Source: Microbulbifer sp. MKSA007
GTDB taxonomy: Bacteria; Pseudomonadota; Gammaproteobacteria; Pseudomonadales; Cellvibrionaceae
Direction: 5' to 3'
Assembly (NCBI GenBank): GCA_032615215.1
Contig: CP128433.1
Span: 3,059,501-3,123,500 of the forward strand
DNA: 64,000 bases
The notes below the pieces were generated by a model. That model saw only the letters and a list, made by a program, of their open reading frames with translations, was not told where the DNA came from and made no database searches. Below, in pieces: positions 54,725 to 64,000 of the stretch (position 1 is its first letter; every line of letters starts with the position of its first letter). The position numbers were made by a program, and so were the translations under genes.

Positions 54725-56056
54725 ATGCAAATTGTCTCTCTGCCCTACTCATTAAACACGCCCGCCGCATTTGCAGCGATAGCGGATTTACCTATCCCCG
54801 TTTGGCTCGACAGCGGTCGACCTCTCGCGGAGGGTGGGCGCTATGACATCATTAGTGCCGACCCAATAAATACCCTCGAGTTAAGTGCCGACACGCCCGA
54901 GCCATTTGCCCGGCTGGATGACCTCGTGTGCGAACTCTGCCCTCAGGACAGGGACTCACAACTGCCTTTTTGCGGCGGGGTTATTGGTTACGCTGGCTAT
55001 GAACTCGGTGTAGAGGGCAATTATCTGCCGGCAGATATGCGCCCTACGGACTTGCCCGCAGGCTTTTTTGGTCTCTACACATGGGCCTTTATTGCCGACC
55101 ACCAACTGGGCAGCAATCACCTGGTTTTCCACCCCGCCTGCCCCCCCCAGCAAGTTCGCGAATTGATACAGCGATTTAAAGCTATCAACTGGGAGACCAC
55201 GCTTACGCCCGGGGACTTCCGGCTGCATTCACCATTTGAGCACGAACTGAGTGCAGATGAATATCGGGCACAAATTGAGCAGATACTGGAATATATCGCC
55301 GCTGGCGATATCTATCAGGCAAACTTTACCCAGCGTTTCAGGGCCCCCTACAGCGGCGATCTGCTAACAGCTTACCTGGCATTGCGCTCTCAAGCTGCCG
55401 GTCCCTTTTCTGCTTATATGGCCCTGCCCCATGGCAGCCTGCTCAGTATGTCGCCGGAGCGATTTATCCGAGCTGACGGCGCCAGTTTGCGCACGGAACC
55501 GATTAAAGGCACTGCAGCAAGACACGCTGATAAGATGGCCGATCAGCGCGCCGCCTTCTCGCTACAGAGAAGCCCCAAGGACCGGGCGGAAAACCTGATG
55601 ATCGTCGATTTACTGCGCAATGATTTGAGCAAGCTGTGTCGCAGTGGCACCGTACGTGTTCCCGAGCTATTCCAATTGGCGAGTTTTGCCAATGTCCACC
55701 ACTTGGTCAGCGTAGTAACTGGTGAGCTACCCGAAGAGTCAGTTTATAGCGAATTACTCGAAGCTTGTTTCCCCGGCGGGTCTATCACAGGTGCTCCAAA
55801 GCGACGCTCAATGGAAGTGATCCGTGAGCTGGAATCCAGCCCCCGGGGGATTTATTGCGGCAGTATTGGCTACATCAGCAGCTGTGGCCGCGCTGACACC
55901 AATATCGCCATCCGGACCTTCAGTGCCAACGATGGACATCTAACCTGCGCGGCAGGTGGTGGGATCGTTGCAGATTCCGATCCCACTTCAGAGCATCAGG
56001 AGTGCTTGGCCAAGGTGCGCTTACTACTGGAAACTACTGAACAATTTTTGCAGTAG
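54725..56056 (+). CDS. pabB: Aminodeoxychorismate synthase component I
   Basis: The 443-residue enzyme converts chorismate and ammonia to 4-amino-4-deoxychorismate for folate. The C-terminal chorismate-binding domain (about 180-440) has AGDIYQANFTQRF, and PIKGTAAR with the lysine typical of PabB (TrpE has alanine there). Also present are DRAENLMIVDLLRNDLSKL, FPGGSITGAPKRRSMEVI and NIAIRTF. The N-terminal domain has DIISADP as expected. The glutaminase subunit PabA is not in the window. It lies 73 bases after ppsR on the same strand. Confidence 0.92.
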   Translation: MQIVSLPYSLNTPAAFAAIADLPIPVWLDSGRPLAEGGRYDIISADPINTLELSADTPEPFARLDDLVCELCPQDRDSQLPFCGGVIGYAGYELGVEGNYLPADMRPTDLPAGFFGLYTWAFIADHQLGSNHLVFHPACPPQQVRELIQRFKAINWETTLTPGDFRLHSPFEHELSADEYRAQIEQILEYIAAGDIYQANFTQRFRAPYSGDLLTAYLALRSQAAGPFSAYMALPHGSLLSMSPERFIRADGASLRTEPIKGTAARHADKMADQRAAFSLQRSPKDRAENLMIVDLLRNDLSKLCRSGTVRVPELFQLASFANVHHLVSVVTGELPEESVYSELLEACFPGGSITGAPKRRSMEVIRELESSPRGIYCGSIGYISSCGRADTNIAIRTFSANDGHLTCAAGGGIVADSDPTSEHQECLAKVRLLLETTEQFLQ

Positions 56057-56231
56057 GCATCAAATCGCCGAAAAACGACTAAAAATTAGCCTATTTTGGC
56101 GCCTTTTGTAGCATCACTACAAATTTCAGTTATAAAGGTATCGGCGATTGATATTTCAAAGTTATTAGGGGTTCTGATAGATTCAGTCCATCTTGCCTTT
56201 AATGGCATTGCACTGGATCAAGGAAATTATC

Positions 56232-56525
56232 GTGAAGATCACACTGGTCAAGAAAATTCTCGCCGACGGCTCGCCCTGCGCCAAGTGTCGCGACGTTGAA
56301 GAAAAGCTGGAAGAAAATGGCCAAATGCAATTTATCGACCAGACACTTATCGCCGACGTGCGTGACCCGCAAAGCCCGGGCTTACAGCTGGCTCAGCAGT
56401 ACAAGGTAGAGCGAGCGCCCTTCTTTGTCGTAGAGCGCGAAGGTAAGAAAGCAGAGATTTTCACTGTTTACTTCAAGTTCGCCAAAGAAGTGCTGCGCCC
56501 CCTGATCGAGATGGAGGCTTCATAG
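56232..56525 (+). CDS. Small thioredoxin-like protein
   Basis: The 97-residue product has a CxxC motif in DGSPCAKCRDVEEKL close to the N-terminus and a cis-proline-type ERAPFFVVERE further on, the layout of a minimal thioredoxin fold. I chose the GTG at 56232 because AAGGA lies seven bases before it; ATG codons upstream add residues without family support. Similar proteins of about 90-100 residues are found in pseudomonads without a known role. It sits between pabB and convergent cysB, which hints at, but does not show, a link to sulfur redox chemistry. Confidence 0.75.
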   Translation: MKITLVKKILADGSPCAKCRDVEEKLEENGQMQFIDQTLIADVRDPQSPGLQLAQQYKVERAPFFVVEREGKKAEIFTVYFKFAKEVLRPLIEMEAS

Positions 56526-56533
56526 CCTCCATC
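56510..56533. terminator. Hairpin at end of thioredoxin-like gene
   Basis: GATGGAGGCT-TCAT-AGCCTCCATC is a perfect 10-base stem that spans the stop codon. It sits 38 bases past the cysB stop, so it may stop transcription from both sides. There is no long T-run. Confidence 0.6.
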
Positions 56534-56570
56534 CCTTAGCTTTATTCGGCACTTCCATTCAGCAGCAGCT

Positions 56571-57542
56571 CTAGTAAACCGGCAACTCCATATCGGCGAA
56601 CAGCGCATCGACCTCAGAACGGGATGTCGCCTGTGCCGCCTGGTCAATCAGCTCACGGCTGAGGTGGGGGGCAAATTGCTGGATAAACTCATACATAAAG
56701 CCCCGCAGGAAAATCCCCTTACGGAAGCCAATTTTCGTAACACTCGATTCAAATAGATCACTGGCATCGAGAGCCACAAGGTCCTCATCTTCGCCATCAA
56801 CGGCCATATCAGCCACAATGCCAATTCCCAATCCCAGGCGCACGTAAGTTTTGATTACATCAGCATCGGCGGCGGTAAAGACTACCTTAGGTGACAACCC
56901 TTTCTCCAAGAAAGCTTCATCTAACTTGGAGCGGCCGGTAAACCCAAATACATAAGTAACTATCGGGTACTTCGCCACGTCCTCAAGGGATAGCTTGCTC
57001 ACTTGGCAAAGCGGGTGATCTTTCGGTACCAGGATGCAGCGGTTCCAGCGGTAGACAGGCATCATCACCAAATCGCTGAAAAGCTCCAGAGCTTCGGTAG
57101 CAATAGCAAAGTCTGCAGTGCCATCTGCCGCCATCTCAGAAATTTGCATAGGGGTTCCCTGGTGCATATGCAGGGAAACCTCCGGATAACGGCCTATAAA
57201 CAACTTAATAATCGGGGGCAAGGCATAGCGCGCCTGGGTGTGAGTGGTAGCTACAGCGAGACTACCTTTTTTATCATTGCTGAACTCTTGCGCAACCTGT
57301 TTGATATTCTCCACTTTGCGCATAATTTCGCCGGCAGTCTTTAAGATTGCCTCCCCTGCCGGGGTCACCCTTGTGAGATGCTTGCCGCTGCGTGCGAAGA
57401 TTTCTACACCAAGCTCATCCTCCAAAAGTCGGATTTGCTTACTGATTCCCGGCTGGGAGGTATAGAGGCTCTGCGCTGTAGCAGAAACATTGAGGTCGTG
57501 ATGTGCCACTTCCCAGATATATCTCAACTGCTGCAGCTTCAT
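56571..57542 (-). CDS. cysB: LysR family regulator CysB
   Basis: The 323-residue regulator of sulfate assimilation responds to N-acetylserine. The N-terminal MKLQQLRYIWEVAHHDLNVS and TAQSLYTSQPGISKQIRLLEDELG form the DNA-binding domain of CysB-type proteins. The effector domain has TTHTQARYALPPII, and a TYVFGFTGRSKLDEAF block that lines the ligand site in CysB. Length is the same as E. coli CysB (324). GGGAGG precedes the ATG, and a perfect inverted repeat lies 60-80 bases upstream, a possible autoregulatory site. Confidence 0.93.
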   Translation of the reverse strand: MKLQQLRYIWEVAHHDLNVSATAQSLYTSQPGISKQIRLLEDELGVEIFARSGKHLTRVTPAGEAILKTAGEIMRKVENIKQVAQEFSNDKKGSLAVATTHTQARYALPPIIKLFIGRYPEVSLHMHQGTPMQISEMAADGTADFAIATEALELFSDLVMMPVYRWNRCILVPKDHPLCQVSKLSLEDVAKYPIVTYVFGFTGRSKLDEAFLEKGLSPKVVFTAADADVIKTYVRLGLGIGIVADMAVDGEDEDLVALDASDLFESSVTKIGFRKGIFLRGFMYEFIQQFAPHLSRELIDQAAQATSRSEVDALFADMELPVY

Positions 57543-57602
57543 AGATCCTCCCTTTCATTAAGTTCGCTCATGGCCGAGAGCGAGTAATACCATTTTTTGA
57601 TC

Positions 57603-57621
57603 GATAGTTATAAAAACTATC
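57603..57621. promoter_or_regulatory. Inverted repeat upstream of cysB
   Basis: GATAGTT-N5-AACTATC is a perfect 7-base inverted repeat about 60 bases before the cysB start, AT-rich inside as in LysR-family sites. CysB represses its own gene in enteric bacteria, so this could be its binding site. The surrounding gap (57543-57855) holds nothing else that I recognise. Confidence 0.4.
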
Positions 57622-57855
57622 TTGAGTTATACGAGAAAAGAATAGCAGTGAATCAAAGCCAGGGCCAATGGACGGTTGAATATCCGTGGTAGAGACGAAA
57701 GTGTCAATCAACTTTGGGGGATCCCGGACTTTCTGTCGGCTTTATTTTCTAATAATTAGAGCTAAGCCTCTCGGATGAGGGCCGGGAAAAATTCGAACAT
57801 TATCGGCATAGAGAGCACTGAGTGATAACGTACACCTTTATCACTTTTGAACTTT

Positions 57856-58758
57856 TTATACCTCTGCATTTGCGATTCCATGAGGAACATGGCCCGTAGC
57901 CACATGCTCACCTGCAGAAACACAGTGACTAGGCTGATCATCAAAGAAGACATCGGCGCCAAAAGCCCGCAGGAACTCACCTTTAGGAAGCCCGCCGAGA
58001 AAAACTGACTCATCCACCCTAATATCCCAGGCGCGCAATGTCCTGATGACCCGCTCATGGGCCGGTGCGGAACGTGCCGTTACCAAAGCCGTTCGTATCG
58101 GGCAGGTATCCATCTCAAATTCAGCCTGCAACCTCTGCAAAGCCTCAAGGAATCCCTTAAAGGGCCCTCCCCCCAGTGGCTTCTGTGCTGAGGCACGCTC
58201 CGCCTCAGTAAAAGCAGCCAGGCCTTCCGTTTTGTAGACTCGCTCAGCCTCATCAGAGAAGATTACCGCATCGCCGTCAAAGGCAAATCGCAACACATCA
58301 TCACGATATTCGCGGTTTCCTCCGGCAACCAAGGTTGCCGCAGCAACCCCCTGCTCCAACGCTTGGCGGACATCTACACCATCAGCAGACAAAAACAGGT
58401 TGCATCCAAATGGGCCAATATAACGGTAAGGGCTTCCACCATTGCAAAAGGCCGCACGAGTAATATTGAGTCCATAGTGCTCTATCGAGTTAAATACCCT
58501 TAATCCGGTATCGGCACTATTCCTTGATAGCAGGATCACCTCCACCCGTGGCTCACCGCCAAGAAGCTCATTGATCTTTAGAAACTTCTCAACCAGAGGG
58601 AATGCGTCCCCTTTTTCCAGAACATCGTTCTCACGCTCAACTTGATAATGAGAAAAGGCGTGCAATCCCTGCTCCTCAAATACCTTGTGGCTATCGCTAA
58701 GGTTAAACAGAGCGCGAGAGGAAATAGCGATTACTAACTTATCTGGACGCACAGCCAT
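57856..58758 (-). CDS. Cytosolic 5'-nucleotidase family protein
   Basis: The 300-residue protein belongs to the NT5C1-type 5'-nucleotidase family, which removes phosphate from nucleoside monophosphates. It has KLVIAISSRALFNLSDSHKVFE in place of a strict HAD DxDxT loop, as usual for the family, VILLSRNSADTGLRVFNSIEHYGL, FCNGGSPYRYI, FLSADGVDVRQAL, and a DGDAVIFSDEAERVYK block with the acidic metal site. FFDDQPSHC closes the domain. A GAGG site precedes the ATG. It stands alone, divergent from a gene-free stretch. Confidence 0.88.
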   Translation of the reverse strand: MAVRPDKLVIAISSRALFNLSDSHKVFEEQGLHAFSHYQVERENDVLEKGDAFPLVEKFLKINELLGGEPRVEVILLSRNSADTGLRVFNSIEHYGLNITRAAFCNGGSPYRYIGPFGCNLFLSADGVDVRQALEQGVAAATLVAGGNREYRDDVLRFAFDGDAVIFSDEAERVYKTEGLAAFTEAERASAQKPLGGGPFKGFLEALQRLQAEFEMDTCPIRTALVTARSAPAHERVIRTLRAWDIRVDESVFLGGLPKGEFLRAFGADVFFDDQPSHCVSAGEHVATGHVPHGIANAEV

Positions 58759-59632
58759 TAGAGAGCCTCTACATCGTTAATCCACCGACACCGCAGCTTC
58801 ACTGAGGGCAGTGAGAGTCTACGACAAATCTCAAACTTATATTCCACAAATTGAGCGATATGTACAGATAAGAATGCCAGCCCTTCCCGATGTTACCTAC
58901 AGAGCGCTGCACAAGTGTCCAGGGAGTCAAAGTTGCTTTGACTGCGGGATTAAGACGATGGAGCAAAACATTTCAAAATTCGAAATTGAAACCGCTCCAA
59001 ACTACCGCGTGCATTTTTCTACAGTAAAGTTTTGGTAGAGTTAATATCCACCCCCATCAAGCTCAGAAAGGATTAATACTTTAATCCTTTAGTTTGACAC
59101 CCCCTTAAAGAACCCAGATTAATACACCCCTTCAAACTTAACAAACATATAGCACCCCACTCATGCAAATTGAATTAAATTGAAGAATTTCGCACCGGAA
59201 ATAAACAAAAATAACAAAACCACAGAAAGCTTTACCGTTTAAATACAACTCAAAAAAAGTTTGCCATTCAGAAAAAAGCTATAAACTAACCAATTAAAAC
59301 CCCTCAAATAACCAAAGTTGCAAATATCTGAATTCGTGACATACACATCAAAAAAACAATTTGATCTTTCAAGTTTACATCCACTACAAAAAAATTATTG
59401 TCAGGAATAACAACAAGGGATATCGTTATTTCGCCTGACAACGGCAAACAACCCCCAAGAAAATTTTGCACATAAACTCCATACAGCTCTCAGCTCATAG
59501 CTCATAGCGCGAGATATTCTTGGGGTGTGATTCAATTGGCCGCTTAACCAGACAGCATTAACCACTGAGCGTTTATTTTATGCTCCCGGTTAACTATGGC
59601 CATTAAATTATAATCATAAAGAGAATTACTTA
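58759..59632. other. AT-rich gene-free stretch before M4 protease
   Basis: The 874 bases are strongly AT-rich with no convincing gene. A 75-codon plus frame at 58811-59038 has no good start site or motif and is left out. The region should carry the promoter of the protease gene. A repeated AGCTCAT word near 59490-59506 is the only small repeat seen. Confidence 0.4.
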
Positions 59633-61436
59633 ATGAAATATTTGTTAGGAGCCGCTAGCACACTCGCACTCGCTATTAGCGCCCAAGCGGCGGAGCGTAT
59701 TAATGTCACACCAGAGTTACTTTCCAATCAGTCCCTAGCCTCAATCGCTGGCTCAGATATGAAGCTGGAAAAGGTTCGCGAGCGCACGCTCGCCAACGGG
59801 AGAACGGTTGCCCGATATCGGCAAACTCACAAAGGCATACCCGTTTGGGGGAGAACCATAACCAGTTCCAGGCAAGGCTTAACTGAAAAAGTGAGAGGCC
59901 ACGTACTCTCAGGCCTAGAGTTGGAGGTACCTACCGCCCGCGCAACGATTGATGCCGATAATGCTATTGATCGAGCCATGAACCATCAGCTGAATCTGCG
60001 CACTCAGGATGGTGACAGTAAAAAGCTCTCTCAATGTCGTCCATGCGCTTCATCGCACGAAACCAGAAAAAGAGCTCTATGTCTATGTCGATGAAAACGA
60101 CCAGGCGCGATTAGCTTATTTGGTTAACTGGGTCGAATACGGAGATGAGCCGAGCAGACCGTTCTATTTTGTAGACGCACTTACTGGCGAAGTTATCAAG
60201 CAATGGGACGGCCTTGCCTTCCAGGATGCTACAGGCCCCGGTGGCAATGAAAAAACCGGGCGTTATGAATATGGAACAGACTTCCCTGCCCTCGAAGTTG
60301 ACAATAACTGCTCCATGAACACTGCTAACGTAGAAACCGTGGATTTGAATCACGGTACAAGCGGAGGTAGCGTTTTCTCCTTCACCTGTCCGGAAAATGA
60401 TTACAAAGAAATCAATGGTGCTTATTCTCCATTGAATGATGCCCACTTCTTCGGCAACGTCGTTTTCAATATGTATAGTGACTGGTATGGAACATCGCCC
60501 CTCACACAAAAATTGAGAATGCGAGTTCACTACAGCAACAACTACGAGAACGCCTTCTGGGATGGCAGCCAAATGACATTTGGTGATGGCTTCACAACCT
60601 TCCACCCTCTTGTCAGCTTGGATGTATCCTCTCATGAGGTGAGCCATGGCTTTACTGAGCAAAACTCCAACCTGACCTACGCCAACCAATCCGGCGGCAT
60701 CAACGAAGCCTTCTCTGATATGGCCGGTGAAGCTGCCGAGTTCTACATGAAGGGCACTAACGACTGGATGGTGGGGGCCGATATATACAAGGCTGATGGC
60801 GCTCTTCGCTATATGGATGACCCCACCAAAGATGGCAGATCCATTGGCCATGCCTCCGACTACTATAGCGGCATGGACGTGCACTACAGCTCCGGCGTAT
60901 TCAACCGGGCTTTCTACTTGATTGCCAACTCAAGCGGCTGGAACACCCAAACTGCTTTCGATATCTTTGTGCTTGCTAACCAAACTTATTGGAATCAAAG
61001 CACTGATTACATTGAAGGTGCTTGCGGAGCCCTGTCAGCTACTGAAGATCTCGGATACGATACTGCAACAGTAATCGCAGCGTTCGACACCGTAGGGGTA
61101 TCTACCAGCAACTGTGACGATGATGGTGGTTCAAACTCAGAAGGCTGGGAAGAAACCAACTTATCAGGCCGCCGAAATAGCTGGCAGCACTTCACCCTGG
61201 ATGTACCATCAGGCTCATCATCTTTGACCGTCGAAATGCTCGGCGGCAATGGCGATGCCGATTTGTACGTCCGTTATGGTGCCACCCCAACCACCGACAA
61301 CTGGGATTGTCGTCCTTACGTAAACGGCAATAATGAATTCTGTAGTTTTAGCAATCCAGCTGCAGGTACCTGGCACATCAGTGTACAAGGCTATATTTCG
61401 TACAGAGGCGTAACCCTTTCCGCCCAGAGCCAGTAA
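59633..61436 (+). CDS. Secreted M4 metalloprotease, vibriolysin-like (one frameshift)
   Basis: The product, about 600 residues when the frame is joined, is a secreted zinc endopeptidase. It has a signal peptide (cleavage after AQAA), an FTP/PepSY propeptide with VARYRQTHKGIPVWGRTI and ELYVYVDENDQARLAYLVNW, and the catalytic domain with SSHEVSHGFTEQNSNLTY (HExxH) and GGINEAFSDMAGEAAEF (third zinc ligand). A C-terminal PPC domain (GDADLYVRYGA) supports type II secretion. As given, frames ending at 60094 and starting before it overlap. Removing one A from the A5 run at 60020-60024 joins them in the propeptide. Everything after the break is well conserved, so a sequence error is likely. Confidence 0.88.
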
Positions 61437-61449
61437 TATTTAAGGCAGG

Positions 61450-61478
61450 TGCCGACACATTAGTGTGTCGGCATTCTC
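61450..61478 (+). terminator. Terminator hairpin after M4 protease
   Basis: TGCCGACACA-TTAG-TGTGTCGGCA is a perfect 10-base stem, 13 bases after the protease stop and followed by a short TTCTC stretch. It lies between the protease and convergent puuB. Confidence 0.75.
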
Positions 61479-61496
61479 TATCACATCACTCAAAGA

Positions 61497-62783
61497 CTAG
61501 CTTCCAAACCTATCTAACAAACTGTGGAAAAGCATCCCCAACACCAACCCCGGCCACCTCAATAAAGTGCCACCTGGAAACTCTACTTTAGGAAGAGAAG
61601 AAAACACGTTGTAACCCTCACTCTCCCCATAAATTGCATCAGCCAGAAGCTTACCGGCAAAAGTTGCCGTAGGCACTCCATGTCCAGAATACCCCTGACT
61701 GTAATATAGGCCCGACTGCAACTGCCCTATACAGGGCATCCGATTCATAGTAATGGCCAGCGTACCCCCCCAGCCGAAATCAACAGCAGTATTTTCCAGT
61801 TGCGGGTAAACCCTCAACATATACTTGCGGACGAAACTGCGAATATCTTTAGGGAAACGCCTGGTGTAATTTTCCCCTCCCCCAAAAATTAAACGATTAT
61901 CGCCAGATAATTTCCAATAATTTATAACAAATAGAGTATCTTGCAGTGCGAAGTCATTGGCTATGATTTCCCTAGCGAGCCCCTCCGGTAAGGGCTCTGT
62001 TGCCAGCACAAAATTATTTATTGGCATTATGCGCCCCGCTAAGCGGGGCTCAAGATCTTTCAAATAACCATTGCAAGCTAAAATCAACTTTTCGGCCTTC
62101 ACCTTTCCTCGTGCAGTTTTCACCGTAAATGGAGAAGAGCTCGAATACCCTTGCACACCACTACACTCAAAAAACCTGGCACCGGCAGAAACTGCTGCGC
62201 GGGCAAGACCTAATGCAAAATTGAGAGGATGAAGATGTAGCGAACCAAAATCCAGCTGTGCGCCGAGATATCGTTTGCTACTTACAAGCTGTCGAACTTC
62301 TTCTTTATCTATATACTCAACTTGCCTGTAATCATATTTCTCTCTGAGCTCTTCAGTTTCATCCTGCAGATATTTATCGTGACTGGATTTCGCTGCAAGA
62401 TGCATGATCCCGCGTTTTAAATCACATTGAATCTGGTGCCTGACTATAAGACTTTCCACCAGTTGAACAGCGTTGATACTCAAATCCCAGAGCTGCTTAG
62501 CGGTGTCGAACCCGAACATGGCTTCCAGATCACCCTGACTTCGCCTTTGTCCAACACCGACATGTCCTCCATTCCTTCCTGATGCGCCCCAACCAATCCT
62601 ATTAGCCTCCAGAAGCACCACACGGTAGCCGCGCTCTGCCAAGTGCAAAGCACTGGAGAGTCCCGTATAACCACCACCAATGATGCAGACATCTGCCTCC
62701 ACGTTACCTTCCAGGCATGGATACTCCTGAAGGTCGTTAGCTGTAGCGGCATAATAGGATTCCGTGTGCTCATCCAACCTATT
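61497..62783 (-). CDS. puuB: Gamma-glutamylputrescine oxidase-like FAD oxidoreductase
   Basis: The 428-residue DAO-family flavoprotein oxidises gamma-glutamylputrescine to the aldehyde in the Puu pathway. The N-terminal HTESYYAATAND is followed by the FAD-binding DVCIIGGGYTGLSSALHLAE and IGWGASGRNGGHVGVG. HLHPLNFALG, NRLIFGGGENYTRR and YYSQGYSGHGVPTATFAGKLLA are characteristic. The sequence matches PuuB along its length by eye. Start choices are ATG at 62822, 62792 or 62783; I use 62783, which gives the N-terminus nearest to E. coli PuuB. It is divergent from the gamma-glutamylputrescine synthetase gene, which makes its substrate. Confidence 0.88.
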   Translation of the reverse strand, partial: NRLDEHTESYYAATANDLQEYPCLEGNVEADVCIIGGGYTGLSSALHLAERGYRVVLLEANRIGWGASGRNGGHVGVGQRRSQGDLEAMFGFDTAKQLWDLSINAVQLVESLIVRHQIQCDLKRGIMHLAAKSSHDKYLQDETEELREKYDYRQVEYIDKEEVRQLVSSKRYLGAQLDFGSLHLHPLNFALGLARAAVSAGARFFECSGVQGYSSSSPFTVKTARGKVKAEKLILACNGYLKDLEPRLAGRIMPINNFVLATEPLPEGLAREIIANDFALQDTLFVINYWKLSGDNRLIFGGGENYTRRFPKDIRSFVRKYMLRVYPQLENTAVDFGWGGTLAITMNRMPCIGQLQSGLYYSQGYSGHGVPTATFAGKLLADAIYGESEGYNVFSSLPKVEFPGGTLLRWPGLVLGMLFHSLLDRFGS

Positions 62784-62954
62784 CATCACCTTCATATTTC
62801 TACCAGATACCCTCAATGCCATTTAAATAAACGGCCCTGTTCCAATCGGCAGTATATAGTTCCTTTACACAGGAGGAATTATTTTCAGCGCAACGCTTTC
62901 CGGCACTGATCATAGAATTTCACTCAGGAAGAAAAAGTAAGCAATGGCTATCCA

Positions 62955-64000
62955 ATGGATAAAATTACAAACTGGCTGGCAAATCACAATATTGCAGAAG
63001 TTGAATGCCTTGTTCCCGACATGTCAGGTAACGCCAGAGGAAAGTTCACCCCCACCGATAAGTTCTTAACTCAAGACAGCCGTTTACCGGAAAGCATTTT
63101 GGTGCAAACTGTCACGGGGGATTATGTCGACGAACACAATGAGCTTGTTGATCCAGCAGACACCGACATGCTCCTAATCCCTGACCCCAACTCAGTGCGC
63201 CTAAACCCTTGGGCCAATGATCCGACAGCACAAATCATTCATGACTGCCATTCTCGAGATGGGGACCCTCACCCTATCAGCACCCGTAATATTTTAAAAT
63301 TTGTCCTCGAAAAATATGCAGACAGAGGATGGAAGCCTATTGTCGCCCCTGAGGTAGAGTTTTATCTTGTAAAAAGAAACCTGGACCCGGATGAAAAGCT
63401 ATCCGCGCCTGTGGGAAGATCGGGACGCACAGAAAAAACCCGACAATCCTATAGCATTGATGCGGCCAATGAATACGAGCCCATCATTGAAGACATGTAT
63501 GATTTTTGTGAAGCTCAGGGGCTTGATGTCGACACACTGATCCACGAATCAGGCACTGCCCAGATGGAAATTAACTTTCTACATGGAGATCCACTTCATT
63601 TAGCTGACCAGGTCTTTACCTTTAAACGCACAGTGCGCGAAACGGCTCTGCGCCACGGCATTTATGCAACCTTCATGGCAAAACCGATGGAAGACGAACC
63701 TGGAAGCGCGCTGCACTTACACCAGAGTGTGGCGGATAGAAAAACCGGTGAAAATATTTTTGTCGATAATACAGGAAAAGAGAGCAATAATTTCTTGCAT
63801 TTTATTGGCGGCATGCAGAAATACACTCCCGGTTTTATTAGTTTTTTTGCTCCAAATGTAAACTCCTATCGCCGCTTTACACCTGAAATGGCCGCACCCA
63901 CCAGTCTCCACTGGGGTTACGACAACCGAACAACAGGCCTTCGGGTTCCCGACAGCTCGCCACAAAGTAAACGTCTTGAAAATCGTTTTCCCGGAGCAGA
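62955..64000 (+). CDS. puuA: Glutamine synthetase family, gamma-glutamylputrescine synthetase-like (partial)
   Basis: The frame is open from the ATG at 62955 to the window edge, about 348 codons, so the C-terminal quarter is missing. It has ECLVPDMSGNARGK at the N-terminus, the IVAPEVEFYLV glutamate block, SGTAQMEINFLHGDP, GSALHLHQSV and RRFTPEMAAPTSLHWGYDNR, all motifs of the glutamine synthetase fold in the PuuA/GlnA3 group. PuuA ligates glutamate to putrescine with ATP. Divergence from puuB supports this role over a general glutamine synthetase. The ribosome-binding site is weak; an out-of-frame ATG at 62944 precedes the start. Confidence 0.88.
   Translation, partial: MDKITNWLANHNIAEVECLVPDMSGNARGKFTPTDKFLTQDSRLPESILVQTVTGDYVDEHNELVDPADTDMLLIPDPNSVRLNPWANDPTAQIIHDCHSRDGDPHPISTRNILKFVLEKYADRGWKPIVAPEVEFYLVKRNLDPDEKLSAPVGRSGRTEKTRQSYSIDAANEYEPIIEDMYDFCEAQGLDVDTLIHESGTAQMEINFLHGDPLHLADQVFTFKRTVRETALRHGIYATFMAKPMEDEPGSALHLHQSVADRKTGENIFVDNTGKESNNFLHFIGGMQKYTPGFISFFAPNVNSYRRFTPEMAAPTSLHWGYDNRTTGLRVPDSSPQSKRLENRFPGA

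Noticed and set aside
57762..58058. 98-codon minus frame across the end of the 5'-nucleotidase gene
   Set aside because: Its first two-thirds overlap the nucleotidase in another frame and the nucleotidase already ends normally, so it is a shadow.
58811..59038. 75-codon plus frame before the M4 protease, with two cysteine pairs
   Set aside because: The start is a poor GTG without a ribosome-binding site and no family is recognisable.
1..64000. CRISPR arrays, tRNA or rRNA genes, prophage or intact insertion sequences
   Set aside because: None was seen: no regularly spaced repeats, no cloverleaf with a CCA end, no phage structural genes and no intact transposase.

Overview
The window looks like a chromosomal segment of a heterotrophic marine gammaproteobacterium. 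Gene content (724-aa malate synthase G, 532-aa isocitrate lyase of the Pseudomonas type, divergent ppsA/ppsR, cysB, rraA, long-form acyl-CoA dehydrogenase FadE, secreted M4 protease) fits Cellvibrionales such as Microbulbifer. The genus is inferred from family content, not from a marker gene. No rRNA, tRNA, CRISPR array or intact insertion sequence was seen.

Layout. 1-6 kb is gene-poor and AT-rich: two small unknown genes, a DoxX membrane protein and an EamA transporter. 6-18 kb is a coherent catabolic island: an IclR regulator, an aldehyde dehydrogenase and two acyl-CoA dehydrogenases on the minus strand, divergent from an acyl-CoA ligase, thiolase, enoyl-CoA hydratase/3-hydroxyacyl-CoA dehydrogenase, EamA transporter and PaaI-like thioesterase. 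The set resembles the pim (dicarboxylate/pimelate) beta-oxidation operon. 18-24 kb is decayed accessory DNA: an O-acyltransferase, a truncated GNAT gene, a heavily mutated REP-associated transposase and small unknown genes.

24-32.5 kb, all minus strand, holds an asparagine-synthetase-like amidotransferase paired with an aspartate-carbamoyltransferase-like protein that has lost several aspartate-binding residues. Upstream lies an Aae-type efflux set (FUSC, DUF1656, HlyD, outer-membrane factor). Then come a beta-helix protein and a Rieske-like protein that keeps the disulfide cysteines and histidines but has lost both cluster-ligating cysteines.

34.7-48 kb is C2 and acetyl-CoA metabolism: glcB, a LysR regulator, aceA, ackA, pta, an acetyl-CoA hydrolase/transferase family protein and fadE. 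A shared element, ATTCG-N8-ATAGTGRRAAT, lies about 80 bases before both glyoxylate-shunt genes. 48-64 kb holds a di-haem peroxidase-like protein, rraA, an L,D-transpeptidase, ppsA/ppsR, pabB, a thioredoxin-like protein, cysB, a 5'-nucleotidase, an M4 protease, and divergent puuB/puuA for putrescine use.

Five genes (FUSC transporter, pta, acetyl-CoA hydrolase, rraA, M4 protease) are each broken by one single-base indel in or beside a short homopolymer, with well-conserved sequence on both sides. Sequencing or assembly indels are the simplest explanation, so I list each as one gene and mark the frameshift.
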